Shown here: piece by piece, positions 27,587 to 37,330 of the stretch
Layout of the letters: the number at the start of each line of letters is the position of its first letter
Numbering within the stretch: the first letter of the stretch is position 1
NCBI RefSeq assembly: GCF_001444405.1
Contig: NZ_CP013188.1
Coordinates: forward strand, 1-64,000
Direction: 5' to 3'
Length of the DNA stretch: 64,000 bases
DNA from: Pseudoalteromonas phenolica
GTDB lineage: Bacteria > Pseudomonadota > Gammaproteobacteria > Enterobacterales > Alteromonadaceae
Position numbers and translations under genes: made by a program
Notes under the pieces: model-generated
Database searches by the model: none
What the model was told of the DNA's origin: nothing
What the model saw: the letters and a program-made list of their open reading frames with translations, nothing else

Positions 27587-28396
27587 TTATAACTTTAAAG
27601 CGTTACTAACAGTGTTTAGAACAATGTCGTTATTGAAAATGTAATGGTTGCCATCAATAAGTTGCAGGGATACCTGCTTGCCATGTTGTTTAAGAGAATC
27701 ATAGTATTCTCGAGAATAACGAGGGCCTGTGCGCTCATCATCTTTACCAACAATTAAAGAAATTGTGGTTTTATCTGAAACTTGCTTAGCCAACTCCATG
27801 GGAGTTTTAGTTTTTAAATCATCTTTTAAGACATCTAACTTCAACCTTTCATAAAGCGTTGCTCGCCAAGCATTTATATTGCAATTACAAGATGCCAGTA
27901 CTGCACTGTCTACTAAGTTTGGATATATGCCCAAGAGTCTTCCTAGAATTGTTGCACCGCCATAATGGCCAAGTACCACAACTTTGCTAGCATTATGTTG
28001 CTGTTTTAAAGCTTGGATTGCTAAAGCAATCTGTTTAATGGTTTCATCATCATAATTGTCACCAACAGTGTCTCCAAGACGTCCATCAGATGTTCTTCCC
28101 CAATCATCGGTATAACCAGGTCTTAACATGCCAACAGCAACAACATTTTTTTGTTGAGATGCGAGTTTTTGTGCAATTCGATACTGCTCGGCTGGCTGAT
28201 AATTATGTGCGTCACCATGGAGAATAATGGCCAATGCAGGGGAAGACGTTAATTGTGTACTTTTATAAGTTTCGATTTTTGTGCATTGGTTATTGGACCA
28301 AACTTCATTTTCAATATCTATACATGTTTGTTTTGCGAAAGTGCTAAGTGATGTCATCAATGAAGTAACAATCAGGGAGGTCAAGATTGGTTTCAC
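27587..28396 (-). CDS. Paralogous alpha/beta hydrolase lacking the Ser nucleophile
   Basis: Encodes 269 residues, clearly paralogous to the next gene: the same signal peptide layout, the same cysteines (QTCI, QCTK, SCNC), and a long shared central stretch (LRPGYTDDWGR, GDNYDDETIKQI). The nucleophile elbow reads GHYGG with a TAT codon, so residue 145 is Tyr, not Ser. Classic serine-hydrolase catalysis is therefore unlikely. I chose the GTG at 28396 because AAGGAG lies seven bases upstream and the signal then starts at residue 1. It is first in a two-gene operon with its serine-containing paralogue. Confidence 0.82.
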   Translation of the reverse strand: MKPILTSLIVTSLMTSLSTFAKQTCIDIENEVWSNNQCTKIETYKSTQLTSSPALAIILHGDAHNYQPAEQYRIAQKLASQQKNVVAVGMLRPGYTDDWGRTSDGRLGDTVGDNYDDETIKQIALAIQALKQQHNASKVVVLGHYGGATILGRLLGIYPNLVDSAVLASCNCNINAWRATLYERLKLDVLKDDLKTKTPMELAKQVSDKTTISLIVGKDDERTGPRYSREYYDSLKQHGKQVSLQLIDGNHYIFNNDIVLNTVSNALKL

Positions 28397-28539
28397 AGCG
28401 GTGCTCCTTACACGCATGATTCAGTGAACGTATATCTGAAGCAAATATTACAAGGAGCATGTATGTTATTCGAGCAAACAGTTGTAAGTTTTTATGACTA
28501 TTAAAGCTTTTACAATAATTTGTAAGAGCTTATAAATAA

Positions 28540-28568
28540 AAAATCCGGTATTGGGACATACCGGATTT
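28540..28568. terminator. Terminator of the prolyl oligopeptidase gene
   Basis: AAAATCCGGTAT-TGGGAC-ATACCGGATTTT: a 12-bp stem with A and T runs on both sides, 30 bases after the stop of the minus-strand gene. Confidence 0.87.
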
Positions 28569-28597
28569 TACAAAGGATAAATAGGTGATTAGCAGTG

Positions 28598-30745
28598 TTA
28601 AAGCTTAGTCACACCCATATTATGTAATGTGAACCCAAAGATATCGGCGTATTGGTCGATGATCTTGCTCGTAGGTGTACCTGCACCGTGACCTGCATTC
28701 GTTTCAATACGAATAAGCGTCGGGTTAGAACCCGTTTGCTTGTCTTGCAGTTCTGCTACAAACTTGTAAGAGTGAGCAGGTACAACACGGTCATCATGAT
28801 CGCCTGTTGTTACAAGTGTCGCAGGGTACTGCACACCCGCTTTAACATTATGCACTGGCGAGTAGTTTTTAAGGTACTTGAACATTTCTTTGCTTTGATC
28901 TGCTGTGCCGTAGTCATAGGCCCAACCTGCACCTGCTGTGAAAGTGTGATATCTCAGCATATCAAGTACACCAACTGCTGGCAGTGCAACTTTAAATAGC
29001 TCTGGACGCTGCGTCATGACAGCACCGACTAATAGGCCACCATTAGAACCGCCATTCAGAGCAAGCTTCTTACTTGACGTATAGTCTTTGTCGATTAGGT
29101 ATTCAGCTGCGGCAATAAAGTCATCAAATACATTTTGCTTCTGAAGCTGCGTACCTGCTTTGTGCCAGTTTTTACCATATTCACCACCACCACGAATATT
29201 TGCTACCGCGTAAACACCACCCATTTTTAACCATGCAGCACGAGAAGAGCTGAATGAAGGCGTAAGACTGACGTTAAAACCACCGTAACCATACAGAATC
29301 GTTGGGTTTGAACCATCAAGTTCTAAGCCTTTCTTGTAAGTGATGATCATAGGCACTTTAGTGCCGTCTTTTGAGGTGTAGAATACTTGTTTTGATTCGT
29401 AGTTATCTGGGTCAAAGTTAATTTCAGGTTTTTGATAAACTTCAGATTTACCTGATTTGATATCTAACTTATAAGACGTGGTTGGTGTTTTGTAGTTACT
29501 GAAAGCATAGTATAAAACTTCGTCATCTTTCTCACCACCAAAGCCGTAAGCTGTGCCCACACCAGGTAGTTCAATCGTACGAACTAAATTACCTTTTTTA
29601 TCAAATTGCTTTACTTTAGATACGGCATCAACCATGTATCTTGCAAAGATAAAGCCACCCCCCATACTCGGGCTTAGTACATTTTCAGTTTCTGAAATAA
29701 GGTCTTGCCAGTTAGCTGGTGTAGGGTTGCTTGCATCAACAGTAACAATACGCTTATTCGGTGCGTTGAGGTTCGTTACTAAGGTTAATTTACTGCCTTC
29801 GCTATCCATCACATATGTGTCTGAATTGGTGTGATCAAGGATAGTAACTAGCTTACTGTTTGGCTTAGTTAAGTCTTTGATGAATAACTTGTTGCCTGAA
29901 GTTGAAACGCTGGCAGAAATAATAAGATAATGTTTATCTTTGGTAACGCTCGCGCCAACATAACGATGTTTTTCGCTTGCTGTTGCGCCATAAATCACTT
30001 TATCGGCTGACTGAGGCGTATTTAGTTGGTGGTAATATACTTTGTGCTGATCAGTTTTTGCTGATAACTCACTGCCTTTTGGTTTGTCGTAGCTTGAGTA
30101 ATAAAAACCTTCATTACCGTACCAAGAAATGCCACTGAATTTCACATCTACTAAAGTTTCACCAATTTGTTTTTTAGTTTCAGTGTCTAATACAATGACC
30201 TTACGCCAGTCACTACCACCTTCTGAAATTTGGTAAGCAACCAGTGAACCGTCTTCAGTAAAGCTAATGCCTGCTAGAGAAGTTGTTCCATCTTCACTGA
30301 AAGTATTTGGATCTAAAAATACTTCAGGCTCGCCCTCTTCAAGTTGGCGATAAAGAACATATTGATTTTGTAGACCATCATTTTTATAGAAATAAGTATA
30401 TTTGCCTTTTTTAAATGGTGTGCCGATTTTTTCGAAATCCATTAACTCGGTTAAGGTTTCTTTAATTTGATCGCGATAAGGGATATTCGCTAGGTAATCA
30501 AACGTTGTGTTATTTTGCGCTTTTACCCACTCAGCCGTTTCTGCACTCATATCATCTTCTAACCAACGGTATGGATCAGCAATTTGTTGACCGAAATAAG
30601 TATCTACCACGTTATCTTTACGTGTATCAGGGTAAGAAACTTGCGTTTTATTTTGTATTGCCACGTTTGAATCAACTTGTTCGTTTGAGCTATTACAGCC
30701 TGTCAGTGCGATTGCCACAGACAGTGCTAGTGCTTGCTTTAGCAT
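28598..30745 (-). CDS. Prolyl oligopeptidase family lipoprotein (S9A)
   Basis: Serine peptidase that cleaves short proline-containing peptides. The 715 residues show an N-terminal lipoprotein signal (ALSVAIALTGC), a beta-propeller domain and a C-terminal alpha/beta-hydrolase domain with nucleophile S567 (GGSNGG), GGFNVS oxyanion region, DHDDRVVP acid loop and GHGAGT histidine. I chose the ATG at 30745 because AAGGGA precedes it. An upstream ATG at 30799 would bury the signal. Membrane-anchored periplasmic or surface location is expected. Confidence 0.94.
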   Translation of the reverse strand: MLKQALALSVAIALTGCNSSNEQVDSNVAIQNKTQVSYPDTRKDNVVDTYFGQQIADPYRWLEDDMSAETAEWVKAQNNTTFDYLANIPYRDQIKETLTELMDFEKIGTPFKKGKYTYFYKNDGLQNQYVLYRQLEEGEPEVFLDPNTFSEDGTTSLAGISFTEDGSLVAYQISEGGSDWRKVIVLDTETKKQIGETLVDVKFSGISWYGNEGFYYSSYDKPKGSELSAKTDQHKVYYHQLNTPQSADKVIYGATASEKHRYVGASVTKDKHYLIISASVSTSGNKLFIKDLTKPNSKLVTILDHTNSDTYVMDSEGSKLTLVTNLNAPNKRIVTVDASNPTPANWQDLISETENVLSPSMGGGFIFARYMVDAVSKVKQFDKKGNLVRTIELPGVGTAYGFGGEKDDEVLYYAFSNYKTPTTSYKLDIKSGKSEVYQKPEINFDPDNYESKQVFYTSKDGTKVPMIITYKKGLELDGSNPTILYGYGGFNVSLTPSFSSSRAAWLKMGGVYAVANIRGGGEYGKNWHKAGTQLQKQNVFDDFIAAAEYLIDKDYTSSKKLALNGGSNGGLLVGAVMTQRPELFKVALPAVGVLDMLRYHTFTAGAGWAYDYGTADQSKEMFKYLKNYSPVHNVKAGVQYPATLVTTGDHDDRVVPAHSYKFVAELQDKQTGSNPTLIRIETNAGHGAGTPTSKIIDQYADIFGFTLHNMGVTKL

Positions 30746-31109
30746 AGTGTATCCCTTGTTCGTTTTATAATTCATTTCGATATTTAATATTTTCTGCAAA
30801 ATTCATCTATTTTTATGGGAGAGCAAATAGTTGGTTTTTGCTATTTTTGACTGTAACTCAACGCTGAAACGCTAGTTTTTTGCGTAAAAAACCGTTTCTC
30901 AAATATTGCTTTGAATTAAATTAAAATAAAAAAATCGAAGTTTTCACCATTGCCAACCTAGTAACCACATAAAAAAGAGCGCTAGAAGGCTAGATTTAAG
31001 TGATAGTATCACTAGTAATAAATACTGAGAAGTAAGATGAGATGAAACTATTTTATATAAATCAATAACATATATTCTTGTTAACATTGATTTACTTAGA
31101 AAAAGAAAA

Positions 31110-31128
31110 CTGTAAAGGGGGTTAACAA
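31110..31128. repeat. Family B palindrome copy 4 (degenerate)
   Basis: CTGTAAAG-GGG-GTTAACAA: the left arm is intact and the right arm is changed at two positions. Intergenic. Confidence 0.45.
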
Positions 31129-31131
31129 AGC

Positions 31132-31153
31132 GATGAGCACTTTATTGCTCATC
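31132..31153 (-). terminator. Hairpin after the desulfurase fusion gene
   Basis: GATGAGCA-CTTTAT-TGCTCATC lies 20 bases after the minus-strand stop. The T run is short. Confidence 0.5.
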
Positions 31154-31173
31154 ACTTTTGGGGAATGCAGAGA

Positions 31174-33450
31174 TTACTGTGCTAAGGCGTAGCCACCTTT
31201 TAAATGCGCCACATGCTCAAAACCAAGTCGAACTAGCGTTTGTGCAGCAACAGAAGAGCGACTGCCACTGCGGCATACAAGTACCAAAGGTTGATTTTTG
31301 TTTAGTCGTTGTAGGCCAATAAAGTTTGCAAGCCTGGTTAATGGCACATTTTTATCAAATTGTTGTGCATGATTGAGTGCATATTCATGTGGCTCACGAA
31401 TATCAATCAGTTGTACATCCTTGGTGTCGTCTAGATGAGCTTGTAAGGCGTCATTATTTAATTCTAAGAAGCTATGATTTTGTGAGCAAGAAGTCAGCGC
31501 GCCACACATAATTTCTTGGTTGGCTTGATCGTGAATATGGCTATCGAGCTTTGCCTTTTTCTTCATAAAATCTGCAACGGGTATACGCACACTTACAACG
31601 TCTGCTAATAACTGATTACGCTGCGTTTCTGCATTTAAAGTTGTGACAAACTCATTGTTATAGTCATGGCTAGGGCAAAGTAGGCTATCTTGTTCTAATA
31701 AGCCGCTTAGCAACTGTAATGATTGATACATTTGAGAGGCATCGCTGCTTTCAAAGTTTGTTCTGCCAAGTGTGCCCATTAAAATTAAATCACCACAAAA
31801 GGTATAAAGGCTATTGAATTTCCCCGCCTTTAACTCTGCTTTGTGGCAAAGCGCCAAGGAAATACTGTCTTGTGTATGGCCTGGCGTGGCAATTTTGACT
31901 AAGGCGAATTTCCCTACATCGATAAATGGCAAAGTAAGCATATCGACTGTTACAACGTTGCACTGTGCAGGCCAGCCTAAGTGATCAGTTTTTTGGGTTT
32001 TTAATTCATCATTTAACAATTGCGTTCTGGCTGAAGCGTGATCGGCATGGCCATGTGTGTCTATAACCGCTCTTAATTTAAGACCTTGGCATTCTAATAC
32101 TGTTAATAAGCGCTGAGTGAGTTCTGCAAGCGGCTCAATAATAACTGCTTCTTTGCTTTCACTGTCGACAAATAACCAACAGCAACTTCCACCCACTTTA
32201 AACTGAACTAACCCATCGAGTTTTGACTTATTGTCTAAATCATTCATATTTACTAAGCAACTATGGCCAAGTGCTCTAGCGCAATAAGCAATACGCTCAC
32301 AGGCTGCATCTATTTCTGCTTGTGTGGCTGCAGGGCCAAAAGATAGGCGTATTGCGGCTTCACTTTGTGTTTGGGGAAGCCCCATTGCATCAAGCACGAA
32401 ACTGCCCGTCACTTTAGAGCTACAGGCTGAACCTGAGCTCACTCGAATATTTGCTGCATCAAACAAATCTAAGATCTCTTTGGCGCTAAACCCTGGAATA
32501 GCGAAGTTCAATGTTGTTGGGACACTGCATGCAAAGTTATTGTTAAATACAATGGTAGGAAAAGCCGTTGTTAATGCTTTGGCAATTTGGTCGCGGTAAT
32601 CACACAGTGTTTCTTTAGTCGCAAATACCCCTCTACCCTGCCCAATTAGCTCATCGAAAATAACATTCAGTGAAGCCAAACCTGGTAAGTTTTCAGTACC
32701 TGAACGTAACCCACTCTCTTGCCCACCTCCTGCGATAAATGGGGTAAAAGGGGCTTTTTCACGAATATAGACAAAACCGATGCCTTTCATGGCATAGAGT
32801 TTATGGCCGCTAAACGGCGCGTAATCAATACTGGTATTAGCGATTTTCAGCTCAACTTTACCGAGTGCCTGAACGCAATCGACCATCCAGTATGTATTAG
32901 GGTTATTACTTCTGATCACGGTTTCTAGTTTGCTTAAGTCTTGCTCTGCGCCGGTTTCATTATTGACTGCCATGGTGCAGATCATTAAAGCATTTGATAC
33001 TTCTTTGGCGATAAAATCTAGATCTAACATGCCATCCTTATCAACGGGAATGGCTTTAATTTCTGAATGAATATCGAGAATATGATTCCAGTGCTTTAGA
33101 GATTCAGGTACAGCTTTATGCTCGGTTGCACCATATAAAATACAAGGCTTTTTATTAGAGTTGTAGCTCTGCTTTGCTTGATAAAGCGCAGACAATATTG
33201 CCGTTTGAATGCCTTCTGTTGCACCACTGGTAAAGATAACTTGCCCGCTACTAGCACCGATTACTTTACGTGCTTTACTGCGGGTTTGTTCCATTATTTG
33301 CTTTGCTTGAAGACCGGTAATGTGGCTACTACTGGGATTACCAAATTGGGTCTGCATGGTTGCTAGCGCAGCTTGCGCGGCCGCAGGTAATACGGGAGTG
33401 GTTGCGTTGGCATCAAGATAGATTTGACTCAATTGCTGCTGCTCAGTCAT
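31174..33450 (-). CDS. Cysteine desulfurase - MBL persulfide dioxygenase-like - rhodanese fusion
   Basis: A single 758-residue protein with three sulfur-metabolism domains. Residues 1-395 are a class V PLP enzyme (NifS/IscS type): the PLP lysine is near 217 (SGHKLYAMKG) and the catalytic cysteine near 343 in GSACSS. Residues about 410-640 are a metallo-beta-lactamase domain with THGHADH (near 463-469), GHTQDS, CGDLI and CPSHDYN, the pattern of ETHE1-like persulfide dioxygenases. Residues about 660-758 are a rhodanese with active-site loop CRSGSR near 726. I infer a cysteine-to-persulfide-to-sulfite or sulfur-transfer route in one chain. All three active sites look intact. It has its own transcription unit. 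Confidence 0.9.
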   Translation of the reverse strand: MTEQQQLSQIYLDANATTPVLPAAAQAALATMQTQFGNPSSSHITGLQAKQIMEQTRSKARKVIGASSGQVIFTSGATEGIQTAILSALYQAKQSYNSNKKPCILYGATEHKAVPESLKHWNHILDIHSEIKAIPVDKDGMLDLDFIAKEVSNALMICTMAVNNETGAEQDLSKLETVIRSNNPNTYWMVDCVQALGKVELKIANTSIDYAPFSGHKLYAMKGIGFVYIREKAPFTPFIAGGGQESGLRSGTENLPGLASLNVIFDELIGQGRGVFATKETLCDYRDQIAKALTTAFPTIVFNNNFACSVPTTLNFAIPGFSAKEILDLFDAANIRVSSGSACSSKVTGSFVLDAMGLPQTQSEAAIRLSFGPAATQAEIDAACERIAYCARALGHSCLVNMNDLDNKSKLDGLVQFKVGGSCCWLFVDSESKEAVIIEPLAELTQRLLTVLECQGLKLRAVIDTHGHADHASARTQLLNDELKTQKTDHLGWPAQCNVVTVDMLTLPFIDVGKFALVKIATPGHTQDSISLALCHKAELKAGKFNSLYTFCGDLILMGTLGRTNFESSDASQMYQSLQLLSGLLEQDSLLCPSHDYNNEFVTTLNAETQRNQLLADVVSVRIPVADFMKKKAKLDSHIHDQANQEIMCGALTSCSQNHSFLELNNDALQAHLDDTKDVQLIDIREPHEYALNHAQQFDKNVPLTRLANFIGLQRLNKNQPLVLVCRSGSRSSVAAQTLVRLGFEHVAHLKGGYALAQ

Positions 33451-33662
33451 GACATAGCCTTTATTTATATAAAAATGCGCCTATATTGCATTTTGTTATA
33501 TCTAATTACTTAAAGGAATATTAAGGGGTTTTTGGTGCTTATTCAACCATAAAGTTTGTAGGGGTTACTGATGTGTCGAGAGGTATGGTTTGTTTTAAAA
33601 TTGACCTCGTTTCATTGAGCATCTATTTTTGAAGTAGTACTTACCGAGGTACATTAGTGACA

Positions 33663-33818
33663 ATGAAAAGAAAAAATTTGATATTACTGGTTTTATTTCT
33701 TGGTGCATTAAGCTGTTACATTTTAGGGTTTGTATTAAGTGCAGGGCTCTTTATTGTTTTAGCTGTAATACTGGAGCTGGTTTTTTGGTTTGGGCTATTT
33801 AGAAAATCAAAAACCTAA
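33663..33818 (+). CDS. Small two-segment membrane protein, 51 residues
   Basis: A short reading frame starts at an ATG at 33663, with KRKN at the N-terminus, then two hydrophobic stretches (about 6-24 and 27-46) and an end in FRKSKT. Its stop overlaps the end of the minus-strand gene at 33815 by four bases. GAGGT lies about 13 bases upstream, which is a loose ribosome site. The positive-in, two-helix hairpin look argues for a real membrane protein. Family unknown. Confidence 0.5.
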   Translation: MKRKNLILLVLFLGALSCYILGFVLSAGLFIVLAVILELVFWFGLFRKSKT

Positions 33819-34609
33819 TTGGTCTTTGATTTTCTATTACTTAGTGTCTTATGCTTTTTTTCTAAATGCGCTCGAGCATTGTTCAGTTCAAACCAGAAAT
33901 TTTCTACTAGGACTTGGTTGTTCAAATAAAAGTTTTTATTAAATGGTAAATACCAAGTTGTGTCTAATAAATGATTTTGACTGTACGTCACCTCTTCTTG
34001 AAGATGGTTTTCAAACAGTAAATTTAAGCCTATAAGCCGCTCTACCACATAGCCATCTAACTTTCCCTGCGCCACCATTTTAAGCCCCTGAGCAGGTTCG
34101 TACTGGAAGGGACTCAACCAACCTTTTTCATTCAATGTCTGCCAAACTACATACCCCAATGGAGCACCAAGCCCTTGGTTTGGTTTATAGTTTTCTAGTT
34201 CAAACTTAGATGAACTTTTAAAAAAAATAGGGTAAGAAGCACTCCAAAGGTGACTATCCTGATTACTTGGGAAAGCATACTCTTTGGCTCTTAGAGGAGT
34301 TCTTATCATGGCATATAAAGCATGGCTTTTGCCTGTTTTCACATCTTTTTGGCACCGATTCCAAGGTTTTGAATAAAACTGTACTGCCACATTGGCTTTT
34401 TTTGCAGCAGTTTTGATGATATCAGTTAGCAAGCCCTTTGATTGGTTGTTGTTTTGATAGAAATAAGGAGGGTAATTATTTGCTTCATGACAAATCTTCA
34501 ATACGACATCTGCATGACTATGTGATGAAGCAAAGCAACAACCAAGTAGAACACTTGAGAATAATATGTGCTTTGTATCTATGCTGAAAAGGTTGAATGT
34601 AGTCATCAC
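33815..34609 (-). CDS. Periplasmic solute-binding protein, SBP_bac_3-like
   Basis: Encodes 264 residues: a signal peptide (to about SHSHADV), then a type-II periplasmic binding fold with ICHEANNYPPYFY near the start. That is typical of amino-acid-binding family 3 proteins. No ABC permease or ATPase gene is adjacent, so it may be an orphan receptor rather than a transporter subunit. Such orphans are common in Alteromonadales (family knowledge). Ligand unknown. Confidence 0.78.
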   Translation of the reverse strand: MMTTFNLFSIDTKHILFSSVLLGCCFASSHSHADVVLKICHEANNYPPYFYQNNNQSKGLLTDIIKTAAKKANVAVQFYSKPWNRCQKDVKTGKSHALYAMIRTPLRAKEYAFPSNQDSHLWSASYPIFFKSSSKFELENYKPNQGLGAPLGYVVWQTLNEKGWLSPFQYEPAQGLKMVAQGKLDGYVVERLIGLNLLFENHLQEEVTYSQNHLLDTTWYLPFNKNFYLNNQVLVENFWFELNNARAHLEKKHKTLSNRKSKTN

Positions 34610-34691
34610 AGTTGTGCTATTGATGGTTGTTTTATAGAGACTATAGTTAATTTTGAATATTAACTCTATAAAGTTGGATCTATTTGATGCA

Positions 34692-34721
34692 AAAAGAGCA
34701 AGAGAGTATCTCTTGCTCTTT
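34692..34721 (-). terminator. Terminator of katG
   Basis: AAAGAGCAAGAGA-GTA-TCTCTTGCTCTTT: a 13-bp stem. On the minus strand it is followed by TTTTT. Confidence 0.9.
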
Positions 34722-34728
34722 GTGAGCT

Positions 34729-37017
34729 TTATAGCTGATGTCTTAAATCAAAGCGGTCTAGTTGCATTACTTTTTGCCAAGCTTTAGCAAAGTCTTCAGC
34801 AAACTTTTGTTTTGCATTGTCATAAGCGTACACTTCAGCAATTGCTCTTAACTCTGAATTTGAACCAAATATTAAGTCTACCGAAGTAGCCGTGTATTGC
34901 TTTTGTCCACTCTTACGATCAAAGCCTTCATATAAGCCTTCTTGAGATGATTTTTTCCAAACCGTAGACATATCTAACAAATTAACAAAGAAGTCGTTGC
35001 TCAATGTACCGACTTGATCTGTAAATACACCATGAGAGCTGTTATTAGTGTTGGCACCTAATACACGTAGGCCACCAATTAAAGCGGTCATTTCAGGCAC
35101 AGTTAGATTTAACTGTTCTGCTTTATCAACTAACATTTCAGCTGGTGAGCGATAGCTTTCTTGTTTGTTAAAGTAGTTTCTAAAAGCATCTGCTTTTGGT
35201 TCTAGCAGCGAGAACGAGGTTACATCTGTCTGCGCTTGTGTGGCGTCAGTTCTTCCCGGTGTAAAGGGGATTGACACTGTTACACCAGCATTGTTAGCTG
35301 CCTTTTCAACAGCTGCTGCACCGCCAAGTACGATGATATCTGCCATAGACACTTTTGTGCTGCCAGATGCTTTTCTATTAAAATTGGTTTGAACAGTTTT
35401 AAGTTTATTTAACACCATGCTCAGTTCGTCTGGGTTATTCACTTCCCAATCTTTTTGTGGTGCAAGCATAATACGCGCACCATTTGCGCCACCTCGCATA
35501 TCTGATGCTCTAAAGCTAGCTGCTGAGCCCCATGCTGTTCTTATAAGCTGAGGGATTGTTAAGCCTGTGCGAAGAATATCGCGCTTTAAGCTCTGAATAT
35601 CGTTAGCGTTGATAAGTGTGTGGTCAACTGTTGGTACTGGGTCTTGCCAAATTAATTCTTCATTAGGGACTTCATTTCCAAGATAACGCGTACGTGGGCC
35701 CATATCTCTATGTGTTAACTTATACCAAGCTTTAGCAAATTCAAGGCGATATTCTTCAGGGTTTGCTAAGAAGCGCTCAGCTATTTTGCGATAGTCTGGA
35801 TCGTACTTGAGGGCCAAGTCAGCGGTTGTCATAACTGGTGAGTTAAATTTACCTTTTACATGTGCATCAGGCACAGAGGTGTGTAGTGATTCATCGGTTG
35901 GGATCCATTGAATTGCACCACCAGGACTTCGCGTCTGTTGCCACTCGAAATTAAGTAAGTTTTGTAAGTAAAGGGTTGTCCATCGAGTAGGTGCTTGTGT
36001 CCATGCGCCTTCAAGACCACTGGTTACAGTATCTTCAGAATGGCCTTTTCCACATTTATTTTTCCAACCTAACCCCTGCTCTTCAATCGCTGCAGCTCCG
36101 GGTTCTTTACCAACACATTTACCTGCTTTGTGCGCGCCATGCATCTTTCCGAAAGTGTGACCGCCAGCGATAAGCGCGACAGTTTCTTCATCGCTCATGG
36201 CCATACGGCCAAAAGCTATACGGATATTTTTCGCAGAGCCGACAGGGTCTGGCTTGCCTTTTGGACCTTCGGGATTAACATAAATAAGGCCCATATGAGT
36301 TGCCCCTAGCGGGCGTTGGAGTTTACCGTCACGCTCTTCACGATCACTGGCAAGCATTTCTACTTCAGGGCCCCAATATACAAGATCTGGCTCCCAGTCA
36401 TCGGTTCTTCCGCCGGCAAAGCCATAGGTTTTAAAGCCCATGTTTTCAAGGCCGACTGTGCCGGCTAATATCATTAAGTCACCCCAAGATATACTCTCAC
36501 CGTATTTTTGCTTTAAGGGCCATAGAAGTCTTTTTGCTTTATCAAGGTTACCGTTATCAGGCCAGCTATTTAATGGATCAAAACGCATTTGACCACCATC
36601 ACCGCCACCTCGGCCATCTAGTGTGCGATATGTCCCTGAACTATGCCAAGCTAAGCGGATGAACAATGGACCATAATTTCCCCAGTCTGCAGGCCACCAA
36701 TCTTGAGATGTGGTGAGTAACTCATTCATGTCTCTTTTGAGTGCAGCCATATCAAGATTATTAAACGCGTCGGCATAGTTAAAGTCTGCACCTAGAGGGT
36801 TTGAGCGAGTATCATGATCTCTAAGTGGTGCAAGGTCTAACTGTTCAGGCCACCAGAACTGATTTGATTTTGGTGCACCCGCGACGACTTTTCCGCTTCC
36901 TGTCGCCCCCTTTGGTTTACTTATTTGAGATGAACTTGCACACGCGCCCAAGCTGATGATGCTAAGGCCGACAAGAGTAGCCAGCATAGATTTTCGGAAC
37001 TGAGTATGGATCTTCAT
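34729..37017 (-). CDS. katG: Catalase-peroxidase, exported form
   Basis: Bifunctional haem enzyme degrading hydrogen peroxide. The 762 residues have distal-side R121-W124-H125 (RLAWHSSG), the YGFAGGR segment, proximal H287 (AGGHTFG) and the usual duplicated C-terminal half. Unlike most KatG, an N-terminal signal precedes the enzyme and ends in SLGAC, so it should be exported and possibly lipid-anchored. I chose the ATG at 37017, eight bases after AGGA. The ATG at 37026 overlaps that site. No OxyR gene is adjacent. Confidence 0.94.
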   Translation of the reverse strand: MKIHTQFRKSMLATLVGLSIISLGACASSSQISKPKGATGSGKVVAGAPKSNQFWWPEQLDLAPLRDHDTRSNPLGADFNYADAFNNLDMAALKRDMNELLTTSQDWWPADWGNYGPLFIRLAWHSSGTYRTLDGRGGGDGGQMRFDPLNSWPDNGNLDKAKRLLWPLKQKYGESISWGDLMILAGTVGLENMGFKTYGFAGGRTDDWEPDLVYWGPEVEMLASDREERDGKLQRPLGATHMGLIYVNPEGPKGKPDPVGSAKNIRIAFGRMAMSDEETVALIAGGHTFGKMHGAHKAGKCVGKEPGAAAIEEQGLGWKNKCGKGHSEDTVTSGLEGAWTQAPTRWTTLYLQNLLNFEWQQTRSPGGAIQWIPTDESLHTSVPDAHVKGKFNSPVMTTADLALKYDPDYRKIAERFLANPEEYRLEFAKAWYKLTHRDMGPRTRYLGNEVPNEELIWQDPVPTVDHTLINANDIQSLKRDILRTGLTIPQLIRTAWGSAASFRASDMRGGANGARIMLAPQKDWEVNNPDELSMVLNKLKTVQTNFNRKASGSTKVSMADIIVLGGAAAVEKAANNAGVTVSIPFTPGRTDATQAQTDVTSFSLLEPKADAFRNYFNKQESYRSPAEMLVDKAEQLNLTVPEMTALIGGLRVLGANTNNSSHGVFTDQVGTLSNDFFVNLLDMSTVWKKSSQEGLYEGFDRKSGQKQYTATSVDLIFGSNSELRAIAEVYAYDNAKQKFAEDFAKAWQKVMQLDRFDLRHQL

Positions 37018-37330
37018 TTTGATCATCCTATGAATTTAGTTGTGTTCAACTTGAGCGGATAATAGATTCGTGGATGCGAAGAATGAATGTATTTAAATAT
37101 GTTATTGAACAGGCTAATTACAAAGGCATTCTAAGCGCACACTATGATTAAGTAGTGTGAATCTTGAGGCGTCCTTTCCTAGTCGCACGATTCATTCTCC
37201 AAACAAGAGACTGTTTTTTACGGCAAGAATGAGTATAGAGGGCGTTATTTGATTTTATAAATTGATTAATTAGATTCTAGCGTTCCAAAAAATGGATTTA
37301 TTATTTGAATAATGAATAGGCTTCTGAAAG
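37018..37330. other. Spacer between the c-di-GMP operon and katG
   Basis: It contains the katG promoter and an operator- or terminator-like inverted repeat, CACACTA-N8-TAGTGTG, at 37138-37159. Nothing else could be supported. Confidence 0.5.

Larger units (their letters stand above)
30746..31173. other. Gene-free spacer upstream of prolyl oligopeptidase
   Basis: It holds a perfect 13-base palindrome, GTGATAGTATCAC (31000-31012), a degenerate family B site at 31110-31128 and a hairpin at 31131-31153. Otherwise it is AT-rich with no supported gene. Confidence 0.5.
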
